Below are positions 1-7,085 of a stretch of 32,656 nucleotides of DNA, piece by piece. The stretch is from positions 1 to 32,656 of the forward strand of contig CATVYG010000026.1 of NCBI GenBank assembly GCA_958348225.1, in the 5' to 3' direction. Each line of letters starts with the position of its first letter. Position 1 is the stretch's first letter. A program made the position numbers and the translations under genes. The DNA is from an uncultured Collinsella sp. GTDB lineage: Bacteria; Actinomycetota; Coriobacteriia; Coriobacteriales; Coriobacteriaceae. Under the pieces are notes generated by a model. The model was given only the letters and a program-made list of their open reading frames with translations, was not told the DNA's origin and did no database searches.

Positions 1-7
1 TAACAGA

Positions 8-38
8 ATGTGACAAAGGGGCAGTCCCTTTGTCACAT
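8..38. repeat. Palindromic repeat A, copy 1
   Basis: A 31-nt near-perfect palindrome with arms ATGTGACAAAGGGGC and GTCCCTTTGTCACAT around a single A; one pair in the arm is mismatched. The same palindrome recurs at 5936-5966 (perfect) and, with a degraded left arm, at 1053-1081. It lies just upstream of the operator-like dyad of the first gene. It may be a terminator or REP-like element of the preceding gene, which is outside the window. Confidence 0.85.
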
Positions 39-45
39 GGAGGGC

Positions 46-76
46 TTGCCTGTATAGTCGCAATACAGGCGAAGAT
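46..76 (+). promoter_or_regulatory. MerR-type operator/promoter candidate for the LpdD-IDI fusion gene
   Basis: A -35-like TTGCCT (46-51) is followed by a 19-nt spacer and a weak -10-like GAAGAT (71-76). A dyad, GCCTGTAT and ATACAGGC (48-55 and 63-70), fills the spacer and overlaps the -35 box. An inverted repeat inside an overlong 19-nt spacer is the classic layout of MerR-family activated promoters. Positions 46-68 match 1185-1207 upstream of the transporter at 19 of 23 bases. A MerR-type gene lies in the same cluster. The repeated dyad is seen directly; the regulator assignment is inference. Confidence 0.6.
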
Positions 77-110
77 GGTCTCAGGTACATCGCGGGCGGC
101 AGGAGATTCC

Positions 111-1058
111 ATGGGTATGCACACGACAAAGGTTGCAGTGGGCGAGGGCAAGTTTGCGCTCGAGGCCCAGCTGACGGTGACGCCGCGAGGCATGGCGGTG
201 TACGCCTGCTCGCCGGAGTTTGCGCACCTGGGCGCCACGGCGCAGGCCATTCCGCGCCCCGAGCCCGGCCGTACGGCAACGGTGAGCATCCTGGCCGTTC
301 CGTGCCATCGAGATGAGATCCCGGCGCACGATATCGCGGCGGCGCTGGCCACGCGCTTTGGCGTGCCGGTAGTTGCAAGCACGGGTTTTCATGTTGAACA
401 AGCGAGCGGTGACGACCTGCAGCGCGTGCTCGACACCACCAAGGAGCTCATCGCCGCGCTCGAGGAAGCCGCAGCCCGCATTCTGCGCGCCGGCTGGGAT
501 GAGGGCGGCGCGGGCGCCGAGGTCGTGGCGGTCGATGCTGCGACCGGCGAGGCGCTTGGCCCCGTCGACCGCATCGAGGCCCATACTGGTGAGGGCATCC
601 TGCATCAGGCATTTCTGACGCTTTTGGTCGAGGGCCGGGGCGAAGACGCGCGCCTGCTGCTCTGTCGCCGCAGCCCGCTCAAGCGCCTGTGGGGCGGGGT
701 GCTGGCCGATAGCTGCGCCGGCCATCCGCTCCCCGGGGAAGACGTCGCGGCCGCCACGGCGCGTCGCATCAACGAAGAGCTCGGCATTACGCGCGAGCCC
801 GATCAGCTCAAGCACCTCGGACACGTGGTGTACCGCGAGGATCACGGCGACGGTCGCTGCGAGTGCGAGTGGTGCGAGGTCTACCTTGCCCATGTTGAGA
901 CGGGCGAGCTGCATATCAACCAAGAGGAGATCTCGGAGGTGCGTCGCGTGGCCCCGTCCGAGCTCGACGGCTACCTGCAGGGTCACCCCGAGCAGCTGGT
1001 CCCCTGGCTCCGCGAGGCCCTCAGCGACCCATCCATCCGTACGGTCATCGCTATGTGA
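111..1058 (+). CDS. LpdD-like domain fused to Nudix/IDI-type isomerase domain
   Basis: A 315-residue protein of two domains. Residues about 3-120 resemble, from memory, the LpdD family linked to prenylated flavin in gallate-type decarboxylase operons (AHLGATA, CHRDEIPAHD and STGFHVEQ segments). Residues about 145-310 match type 1 isopentenyl-diphosphate isomerase: metal ligands H158, H165, H205, E251 and E253 align with E. coli H25, H32, H69, E114 and E116, W299 aligns with the catalytic Trp, and a Nudix-like box ends RRINEELGI. The catalytic Cys position (two before H205) is Ala203, while Cys202 lies one residue earlier, so isomerase activity is uncertain. A phosphohydrolase acting on prenyl diphosphate is an alternative. 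AGGAG at 101-105 selects this start; the in-frame ATG at 30 lies in the repeat and upstream of the promoter. UbiX needs a dimethylallyl donor, which would explain the fusion beside ubiD and ubiX. The stop codon lies inside repeat A. Confidence 0.8.
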   Translation: MGMHTTKVAVGEGKFALEAQLTVTPRGMAVYACSPEFAHLGATAQAIPRPEPGRTATVSILAVPCHRDEIPAHDIAAALATRFGVPVVASTGFHVEQASGDDLQRVLDTTKELIAALEEAAARILRAGWDEGGAGAEVVAVDAATGEALGPVDRIEAHTGEGILHQAFLTLLVEGRGEDARLLLCRRSPLKRLWGGVLADSCAGHPLPGEDVAAATARRINEELGITREPDQLKHLGHVVYREDHGDGRCECEWCEVYLAHVETGELHINQEEISEVRRVAPSELDGYLQGHPEQLVPWLREALSDPSIRTVIAM

Positions 1059-1148
1059 AAAAGACAGTCCCTTTGTCACATCCAAACCGTCACAACATTC
1101 GGCGAAAATCTCGAAAACGAGGAAAAGCGTCGAATGTTGTGACGGTTT
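1053..1148. repeat. Composite palindromic repeat A+B, copy 2
   Basis: Palindrome A (1053-1081) has a degraded left arm, TGTGAAAAAGACAG, against an intact right arm. Two bases later comes palindrome B (1084-1148): arms AAACCGTCACAACATTCG and CGAATGTTGTGACGGTTT enclose an A-rich centre with an inner CTCG/CGAG pair, followed by TTTTT, so B can act as a terminator for the fusion gene. The same A+B pair, same orientation, is at 5936-6051. The upstream gene's TGA (1056-1058) lies inside A. Confidence 0.9.
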
Positions 1149-1184
1149 TTGTCTAGGGAATCGCTTCTCATCCAAAAAATCCGC

Positions 1185-1215
1185 TTGACTGTATTGCCGC
1201 AACACAGCGCAACGT
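1185..1215 (+). promoter_or_regulatory. MerR-type operator/promoter candidate for transporter-ubiD-ubiX
   Basis: TTGACT (1185-1190), a 19-nt spacer containing the imperfect dyad CTGTATT / AACACAG (1189-1207), then CAACGT as a poor -10. Element and spacing reproduce the one at 46-76, with the dyad centre 13 bases from the -35 start in both. A poor -10 is usual where a MerR-type activator must distort the DNA. Activation by the cluster's MerR protein is inferred. Confidence 0.55.
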
Positions 1216-1246
1216 AAGGGGTGTCCGATAACGGGCGCCCCTTTTT
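1216..1246 (+). terminator. Terminator-like hairpin in the transporter leader
   Basis: Stem AAGGGGTGTCCG / CGGGCGCCCCTT (two G-U pairs) with loop ATAA, followed by more T residues. It starts immediately after the operator-like promoter and ends 53 bases before the transporter ATG. It either backs up termination of the upstream gene or attenuates the downstream operon. Confidence 0.7.
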
Positions 1247-1299
1247 AAGCGGCAACATGGCTGCGAATTCGGAGCGCCCCCAACAAGAAAGGTGGGGAG

Positions 1300-2757
1300 A
1301 TGGAAGCGGAAAAGAAGGCGTTTAAGATCACCAAGCGCGAAATTGGCTTTGTGCTGGGTATCGTTGTCTTTTTGCTGGTGAAGTTTCTTCCTTTGGCGGA
1401 GCTGAGCTCGACGGTCGAGCTCACGGTCGGCGGTCAGACCTGTCTGGCACTGACGCTCGCCACGGTGGTGTTCTGGGCATGTGGCGTGGCACAGCCGGGC
1501 TTTGTGGGCCTGCTCTACTGCGCGCTGCTCGTCCTGTTCAAGGTGTGCGTGGACGACACGGGTGCCGCGAGCGTCTCGGCGACGGTCGCCTCCACGTTTA
1601 GCTCGTGGACCAAGGCCACCATGTGGCTCGTCATCGGCGCCTACCTCATCGCCAGCGCGGTCAAGGAGTCGGGCCTGGGCGAGCGTATCGCCTACGCGTT
1701 CATGCTCAAGTTCGTGCGCGACGCCAAGTCGCTCATCATCTCGATCTTCGCGCTCACTTTTGTGCTGTCGCTGCTGATCCCGCATCCGTTCCCCCGCGCC
1801 TTCCTCATTCTCGCCGTCGTCTCGGTCATCGCCGAGTCCGCCGGCTACGGTGACGACGACAAGGGCAAGCTCGGCTTCCTCGTGTTTGCCGCTGCCGCCC
1901 CGGGTTCCATGTTCTTCCTGACGGGCGACTCCACGCTTAACCCGCTCGTTGCGCAGTACAGTGCCGAGGCCGGCGGCATGAGCCCGTCCTTCGTCGACTG
2001 GTTCCTGTACATGAGCGTGCCTATGCTGGTTGCGCTGCTGTGCACCCTGTTCCTGGGCCTTTTCCTCTTTAAGCCCAGCAAGGAGCTCGTCTACGATCGC
2101 GAGCAGATCGTGGCCAAGCAGGCCGCGCTCGGCAAGCTCTCCGTCAAGGAGATCCGCACCATCGTGTGGCTTGTCATCGCCATCGCGCTGTGGCTCACCG
2201 TCTCGGGCGACTATATCGGCTGGGTCACCCTGGCCATTGGCGTTGCTCTCGCCATGCCCATCATCGGCGAAGTCCTCACTCCCGCCAGCTGGAACGCTGT
2301 CGACATCAAGTCCCTCATGTTCCTGACGGCCGCCATGGCCGTGGGCTCCGTGGGCGGTGCCACCGGCATGAACGCCTGGATCGCCGACGTCGTGCTCCCC
2401 AGCTCCGTGCCTGAGAACATCTTCCTGTTCGCCCTGCTCGTCGCCGCGCTTTCCATGATCATCCACATGTTCATGGGCTCGGTCATGGCCGTGCTCGGCG
2501 TGTGCGTGCCGGCATTTATCAGCTTTGCCGCCGGCTCCAGCGTGAGCCCACTCGCCGTGGCGCTCATCGTCTTCACGTCTATCAACATCCACTACATCCT
2601 GCCGTTCCATAACCTGCCGATCCTTATCGGCGAAGGCAAGGACGCCGGCGGCTACACCTCCAAAGAGGCTATGCGCATGGGCATCCCCCTCACCGCGGTC
2701 GTCTTTGTCGTCGTGCTGGTCGAGGCCGCCTGGTTCCACCTCTTTGGCCTGATGTAA
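1300..2757 (+). CDS. DASS/SLC13-type anion transporter
   Basis: A 485-residue very hydrophobic protein with at least ten predicted membrane spans and a short charged N-terminus. Overall pattern (paired hydrophobic blocks, a GSMFFLTGDSTLNPLV segment near residue 205 and a PFHNLPILIGEG segment near residue 440) fits the divalent anion:Na+ symporter (DASS/CitT-like) superfamily, which imports di- and tricarboxylates or sulfate. I assign the superfamily by pattern and cannot name the substrate. AAAGGTGG at 1288-1295 supports the start. It leads a run of same-strand genes with ubiD and ubiX, so import of the acid used by UbiD is a reasonable inference; export of the decarboxylated product is an alternative. 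The 142 bases after it hold a small hairpin (GGCTG/CAGCC) and a longer one (GTCCGGCG/CGCCGGAC, 2863-2887) but no clear terminator, so cotranscription with ubiD is likely. Confidence 0.8.
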   Translation: MEAEKKAFKITKREIGFVLGIVVFLLVKFLPLAELSSTVELTVGGQTCLALTLATVVFWACGVAQPGFVGLLYCALLVLFKVCVDDTGAASVSATVASTFSSWTKATMWLVIGAYLIASAVKESGLGERIAYAFMLKFVRDAKSLIISIFALTFVLSLLIPHPFPRAFLILAVVSVIAESAGYGDDDKGKLGFLVFAAAAPGSMFFLTGDSTLNPLVAQYSAEAGGMSPSFVDWFLYMSVPMLVALLCTLFLGLFLFKPSKELVYDREQIVAKQAALGKLSVKEIRTIVWLVIAIALWLTVSGDYIGWVTLAIGVALAMPIIGEVLTPASWNAVDIKSLMFLTAAMAVGSVGGATGMNAWIADVVLPSSVPENIFLFALLVAALSMIIHMFMGSVMAVLGVCVPAFISFAAGSSVSPLAVALIVFTSINIHYILPFHNLPILIGEGKDAGGYTSKEAMRMGIPLTAVVFVVVLVEAAWFHLFGLM

Positions 2758-2899
2758 GCGGTCGAGCGCCCCGGCTGTAAGCAGCCAAGCGCTTGAACTT
2801 CGAGTGGTCGAGCGCTCCATTTGTGAGCGCCGCGGCCCCATTACGTTACCCCGTCCGGCGGCACCCCGTCGCCGGACACTCTCCCGAAAGGAGTACGCC

Positions 2900-4387
2900 A
2901 TGTCCACTACCGATGCTTCCCAGATCCACGACCTGCGTTCCGCGCTCGACTTTTTGCGTGAGATGCCGGGCCAGCTGCTCGAGACCGACACCCAGGTCGA
3001 TCCCGATGCCGAGGTCTCGGGCGTCTACCGTCACGTCGGCGCCGGCGGCACCGTCATGCGCCCGACCAAAGAGGGTCCGGCGATGGTTTTCAACAACGTC
3101 AAGGGCTTTGACGACGCCAAGGTCTGCATCGGCATGCTTGCCAGCCGCAAGCGCGTTGCCGCTCTGCTCGACCTGGACGAGGAGCACCTGGGCCTCGAGA
3201 TCGGCAAGCGCTTCGAGAACCTGATCGCCCCCGAGCAGATCGCCGAGGGCAAGCACGTCGACTGCCAGGAGGTCGTGTACAAGGCGACCGACGAGGGCTT
3301 TGACCTGCGCAAGATCGTTCCCGCTCCCACCAACACGCCCGTTGACGGCGGCCCCTACATCACCATGGGCCTCGCCTATGGCACGAGCCCCGATGGCACC
3401 CAGTCCGACGTAACCATCCACCGCTTCTCCTGCGTCGACAAGGACAAGCTCGCCATGTGGATCACCCCGGGCAGCCGTCACCTGGGTGCGTTCTTTGACG
3501 AGTACTGCCAGCGCGGCGAGGATATGCCCATCTCCATCTCCATCGGCCTGGACCCCGCCGTGTACATGTGCTGCGGCTTCGAGGCTCCCACCACGCCGCT
3601 CGGCTTCAACGAGCTGCAGATCGCCGGCGCCCTGCGCGGCCGCGCCGTCGAGCTTGCCGACTGCGTCACCGTTCCGCAGAAGTGCATTGCCAATGCCGAG
3701 TACGTGCTCGAGGGCTACCTCATGCACGACGAGACCATCAACGAGGATGTCAACGGCCACGGCTACGCCATGCCCGAGTTCCCCGGCTACACCGGTGGCG
3801 CCAAGGTCTGCCCGGTGATCAAGATCACCGCCGTCACCACGCGCGTCAACCCCATTATGGAGAGCTGCATCGGCCCTTCGCACGAGCACGTGTCCATGGC
3901 CGGTATCCCCACCGAGGCCTCCATCTACAAGATGGTCGAGACCGCTATCCCGGGCCGCCTGCTCAACGTTCACGCCGCTCCCTGCGGTGGCGGCAAGTTC
4001 GTTGCCATCATGCAGTTCAAGAAGTCGAGCAAAAATGACGAGGGCCGTCAGCGCAACGCCGCCATGCTCGCCTTCTCGGCGTTCTCCGAGCTCAAGCACG
4101 TCATCCTTGTCGACGAGGATGTCGACATCTTCGATATGAGCGACGTGATGTGGGCCATGACCACGCGCTTCCAGGCCGACGTGGACCTCATCACCATCCC
4201 CGGTTGCCACTGCCACGTGCTCGATCCGTCCAACGACCCCGCGTTCGATCCTTCGATCCGCGAGCACGGTATCGCCTGCAAGGCCATCTTCGACTGCACG
4301 GTTCCGTTTAACCTCAAGAAGAACTTCATCCGCTCGCAGTTCATGGAGATCGACAAGGACAAGTGGGCCGCCGAGCTCGCCTTCTAG
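2900..4387 (+). CDS. UbiD-family prenylated-FMN-dependent decarboxylase
   Basis: A 495-residue cytosolic enzyme, about the usual UbiD length. UbiD enzymes reversibly decarboxylate aromatic or unsaturated acids using prFMN. Recognisable segments are SDVTIHR (residues 169-175), the SRH containing H194, NELQIAGALRG with E238, and AEYVLEG with E267 and E271. Against Fdc1, H194 and E238 would match metal ligands H191 and E233, and R175 would match R173; the Fdc1 ligand Asn168 appears here as Asp170. GAAAGGAG at 2886-2893 fixes the start; an in-frame ATG at 2804 has no such site. It is followed 33 bases later by ubiX. The nearby LpdD-like domain suggests a gallate/protocatechuate-type (lpdC-like) hydroxyarylic acid decarboxylase, but substrate cannot be read from the sequence. 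Confidence 0.93.
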   Translation: MSTTDASQIHDLRSALDFLREMPGQLLETDTQVDPDAEVSGVYRHVGAGGTVMRPTKEGPAMVFNNVKGFDDAKVCIGMLASRKRVAALLDLDEEHLGLEIGKRFENLIAPEQIAEGKHVDCQEVVYKATDEGFDLRKIVPAPTNTPVDGGPYITMGLAYGTSPDGTQSDVTIHRFSCVDKDKLAMWITPGSRHLGAFFDEYCQRGEDMPISISIGLDPAVYMCCGFEAPTTPLGFNELQIAGALRGRAVELADCVTVPQKCIANAEYVLEGYLMHDETINEDVNGHGYAMPEFPGYTGGAKVCPVIKITAVTTRVNPIMESCIGPSHEHVSMAGIPTEASIYKMVETAIPGRLLNVHAAPCGGGKFVAIMQFKKSSKNDEGRQRNAAMLAFSAFSELKHVILVDEDVDIFDMSDVMWAMTTRFQADVDLITIPGCHCHVLDPSNDPAFDPSIREHGIACKAIFDCTVPFNLKKNFIRSQFMEIDKDKWAAELAF

Positions 4388-4420
4388 TAAGTGGCCCTAC
4401 CAAGTAGTTAAGGAGTTGTC

Positions 4421-4999
4421 ATGCCTGAGTCTTCTGTTCGTCCCCGTCGCATTGTCGTTGGCGTGTCTGGCGCCAGCGGTGCGGCACTGGGCCTTGAATG
4501 CCTCAAATGCCTGCGCCAGGCCGGCGCTGAGTCGGCGCTTGTCGTCACGCGCGGGGGAGAGATCACCATCGAGCAGGAGCTCGGCATGACGCTCGACGAG
4601 TTTGCGTGCTATGCCGATGTGGTCTACGACAACAAGAACATTGGCGCTGCCATCGCAAGCGGCACCTATCCGGTCGACGGCATGATCGTGGCTCCCTGCT
4701 CCATGAAGACGCTCGCCGGCATCGCGAGCGGCTACAGCGAAAACCTGTTGCTGCGTGCGGCCGATGTGCAGATGAAAGAGCAGCGCCGCCTGGTGCTTAT
4801 GGTGCGCGAGACGCCCTTCAGTGCGATCCATGTCGACAACATGGCACGCCTGGCGCGCGTGCCGGGCGTCATGCTCATGCCGCCCATGCTCACGTTTTAC
4901 AACGGCCCCGCCACGCTCGATGAGGCGGTGCATCACATCGCCGCCAAGGCACTCGAGGCCGTCGGCGTGTCGTGCGCCAACTATAAGCGCTGGTCATAG
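4421..4999 (+). CDS. ubiX: UbiX-type flavin prenyltransferase
   Basis: A 192-residue flavoprotein that transfers a dimethylallyl group to FMN, making prFMN for the adjacent UbiD. It has the N-terminal nucleotide-binding loop GVSGASG (14-20), the APCSMKTLAGIASGYSENLL segment and the QRRLVLMVRETP segment typical of UbiX. Length is normal. AAGGAG lies at 4410-4415, six bases before the ATG. UbiX proteins usually use dimethylallyl monophosphate, some the diphosphate; the fused IDI/Nudix domain encoded upstream could supply either. In lactobacillus-type operons the equivalent gene is lpdB. A hairpin follows at 5032-5061, closing the operon. Confidence 0.95.
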   Translation: MPESSVRPRRIVVGVSGASGAALGLECLKCLRQAGAESALVVTRGGEITIEQELGMTLDEFACYADVVYDNKNIGAAIASGTYPVDGMIVAPCSMKTLAGIASGYSENLLLRAADVQMKEQRRLVLMVRETPFSAIHVDNMARLARVPGVMLMPPMLTFYNGPATLDEAVHHIAAKALEAVGVSCANYKRWS

Positions 5000-5031
5000 G
5001 CATCTTTAGGGTAGGATACGAGTAGTGTTTG

Positions 5032-5061
5032 AGCCCGCTGCCCCTGTGGGCGGCGGGCTTT
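5032..5061 (+). terminator. Hairpin after ubiX
   Basis: Stem AGCCCGCTGCCC / GGGCGGCGGGCT with one G-U pair and loop CTGT, followed by only a short TTT. It separates ubiX from the regulator gene whose ribosome-binding site starts ten bases later. Likely a weak terminator. Confidence 0.6.
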
Positions 5062-5079
5062 GGTGTGTCGGGAGGACCT

Positions 5080-5941
5080 ATGCAGACGGGTATGTATGCG
5101 ATCAGCGAGATGGCGAGTTTGTTTAACGTTTCGCGCCAAACGCTCATCTATTACGACAAGATCGGCCTGTTTAAGCCCGCCGTGGTGAACGAGAAGGGCT
5201 ACCGTTTCTATTCGCCCACGCAGATCCCGCTCATGCGTCTGATCTGCATGTTGCGCGACCTGGGGCTGGAGCTCGACGAGATCGATCGCCTGACTTCGAC
5301 GTTCGACATTGGAGAGATGACCGACCACCTGCGCTCGCGGGTGCAGGCGCTCGACGAGCAGATTGCCGGGCTCAAAGCCGAGCGTGCGAGCGTGCAGGAG
5401 CGCCTGAGTTTTTACGACGAGGCGGTCTATTGGCGCGAGCAAACCGGAGCTCAAGCAGTTCGAGCGCCGCTACGTGGTCTTTGAGGAGTTCCCGGGCGAT
5501 ATCGAGCGCGGCCGCTCGATGCTGCACCCCACGCTCATGCGCGCGATTCTGCGCATGCGTGCGCTCACGGGTACGCGCCCCATGCGCGGTTGGGGCGCCA
5601 TGCTGCGTCGCGAGGCACTGCATTCCGACGACCCTATTGCTGGCGCCGGCTCCTTTGCCGTGCTGCCGCGCGGTGCCGAGGAGCTGCTGCCGAGCGATGC
5701 TGCCGAGCTGGCAAAGATTGGCGTCGAAGTGCTGCCCGAGGGCACATACCTGTGCATGAGCCGCTGGGGTATGCCGTACGAGCCCGAGGGCATCCGCGCC
5801 ATCGTTGCCTGCATGGACGAGCACGCGCTCCAGCCCGTTGGCAACGCTTTCGACTTTTGCTACCTCGATACCACGAGCTACGACGAGTCCCACCAAGAGG
5901 ACTTTTGCTGCATCCAAATCCCCGTTACCCTCCAGATGTGA
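5080..5941 (+). pseudogene. MerR-family regulator, disrupted by a frameshift
   Basis: The first part encodes a MerR-type winged helix: GMYAISEMASLFNVSRQTL, then YYDKIGLFKP and the wing, followed by a coiled-coil helix ending about VYWRE. Around 5437-5443 the reading frame shifts by +1: removing one base (for example C5440), or adding two, joins it to the second frame, which continues KPELKQFERRYVVFEEF and runs open to 5941 as a roughly 160-residue effector-binding domain resembling BmrR/GyrI-like modules. Unrepaired, the first frame stops at 5482-5484. The absence of other damage suggests a recent mutation or a sequencing error. GGAGG at 5071-5075 supports the start. In its intact form it is the obvious candidate regulator of the two dyad operators in this cluster. 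The stop TGA lies inside repeat A. Confidence 0.85.
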
Positions 5942-6051
5942 CAAAGGGACAGTCCCTTTGTCACATTCGCGGCGTGGCTGCCGCCCAAACCGTCACAACA
6001 TTCGATGAAAATCTCGAAAACGAGGAAAAGCGTCGAATGTTGTGATGGTTT
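5936..6051. repeat. Composite palindromic repeat A+B, copy 3
   Basis: Palindrome A (5936-5966) is perfect: two 15-nt arms, ATGTGACAAAGGGAC and its complement, around one A. After a 20-nt GC-rich insert comes palindrome B (5987-6051), nearly identical to 1084-1148 and in the same orientation. It overlaps the end of merR and supplies its TGA. B is followed by TT and can act as a terminator. Confidence 0.9.
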
Positions 6052-6136
6052 TCCTATCTGTGCCGGCGAGCCGCCGTGCCGTCTGGGGGTATAAGGCTAG
6101 CAAGTGTTTATTTGCGAGGCCTAAGGGGCGCCCCGT

Positions 6137-7006
6137 ATGGATATCGATAACTTTGAATGGTGGTATAGCGAGGGCGAGGCTCCGGACGAGGGGTGGGACG
6201 AGCCCGCGTCGCGTGACGTGTCGAGCGACGAGGACGAGACCGGCAACGACGTCGCCGCCGACTCGGACGCCGCCCTCGACCCTGTCGAGCCCCTGACCTT
6301 CGAACAAGCTTGGGCCCAGGCCGAGGCAGACGAGGCCAAGGCCGATGCCACGGCCACACTCGGCGAGCCGGCGGACATGTCCATCTCGCCGGCAAAGATC
6401 CCGCAGCCGCGTCACACCATCGACCCCGACAGCACGGCATCCTTCAGCATTCTCGACGTGCCCGCGCAAGGCGCCCAGGCGCCTGCGCCCACACATCGCC
6501 CCGACCTGGCTCGTGAGGAAGACGCGGGCCGCCGTTCTCCGCTCGGCCCCATCCTCATCGCCTTCATGGCCGGCGTTATCGCCTGCTCGGCAATCGGTAG
6601 CGTTTGGAGCCATGTCGAGCAGCAGCGTCAAGACGCCGCCAAGGTCGAGATGTCTGTCGAGCAATCGCTCAGCCGCACGCGCTCGGTACATGTGTCGGTC
6701 GAGGTCAAGGACGGCGCGATGTGGGACACCGCGCGTGGCGACAGCCAAATGCTCATCCACATCGTGGGGCGTACGCTCAAAGGGCAGACGATTGACGAGT
6801 ATCAATACGTCAATTCCGCTGGTGACGGCATCGAGCTCAAGCCCGGCGACTACGAGCTCACCGTCGACGAACCGCCCGTCGCCACCGACGGCACGCGCTT
6901 CCGTGCCTCAAAGCGCATGGTTCCCGTGAGCTTTAACTCGCAGGCGCCCGATACGGTCGATAGCACTCCGCAGGGCGGGTTTGACCTTTACGCTATTGCT
7001 CAATAA
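6137..7006 (+). CDS. Single-pass membrane protein of unknown function
   Basis: A 289-residue protein I do not recognise. The first ~135 residues are strongly acidic, rich in Asp, Glu, Ala and Pro and probably disordered. One membrane span follows (GPILIAFMAGVIACSAIGSV, about residues 137-156), then a helical stretch and a C-terminal domain with beta-rich character (VHVSVEVKDGAMW, KPGDYELTVDEPP). The architecture predicts an unstructured cytoplasmic tail and an exported C-terminal domain that could be an Ig- or prealbumin-like fold; that fold is only a guess. The ribosome-binding site is not obvious: AAGGGGCGCC precedes the ATG, so the start is moderately sure. It is probably a single-gene unit between repeat copy 3 and the epimerase-like gene. 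Confidence 0.75.
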   Translation: MDIDNFEWWYSEGEAPDEGWDEPASRDVSSDEDETGNDVAADSDAALDPVEPLTFEQAWAQAEADEAKADATATLGEPADMSISPAKIPQPRHTIDPDSTASFSILDVPAQGAQAPAPTHRPDLAREEDAGRRSPLGPILIAFMAGVIACSAIGSVWSHVEQQRQDAAKVEMSVEQSLSRTRSVHVSVEVKDGAMWDTARGDSQMLIHIVGRTLKGQTIDEYQYVNSAGDGIELKPGDYELTVDEPPVATDGTRFRASKRMVPVSFNSQAPDTVDSTPQGGFDLYAIAQ

Positions 7007-7042
7007 CTGCGCCTGTCGCTCAACCCCGCCGCCAAGAGTGGG

Positions 7043-7065
7043 ACAATAGCCCTCGACACTATTGT
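7043..7065. promoter_or_regulatory. Inverted repeat upstream of the epimerase-like gene
   Basis: ACAATAG (7043-7049) and CTATTGT (7059-7065) form a perfect 7-bp dyad with 9-bp spacing, 20 bases before the start codon and just before the ribosome-binding site GGAGGAAG. It could be a repressor operator or leader hairpin. No clear -35/-10 pair accompanies it. Confidence 0.4.
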
Positions 7066-7085
7066 TTACTTTTGGAGGAAGTAGC

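Noticed and set aside
1168..2991. Long minus-strand open frame (607 residues) opposite the transporter
   Set aside because: His/Asp/Gly-rich composition typical of antisense reading of a GC-rich gene; the plus-strand transporter has a ribosome-binding site and membrane pattern.
2846..4267. Minus-strand open frame of 473 residues opposite ubiD
   Set aside because: Shadow of the ubiD codon pattern, with no recognisable domain.
8..6051. CRISPR-like interpretation of the recurring palindromes
   Set aside because: Copies are kilobases apart without regular spacers, and no cas genes are present.
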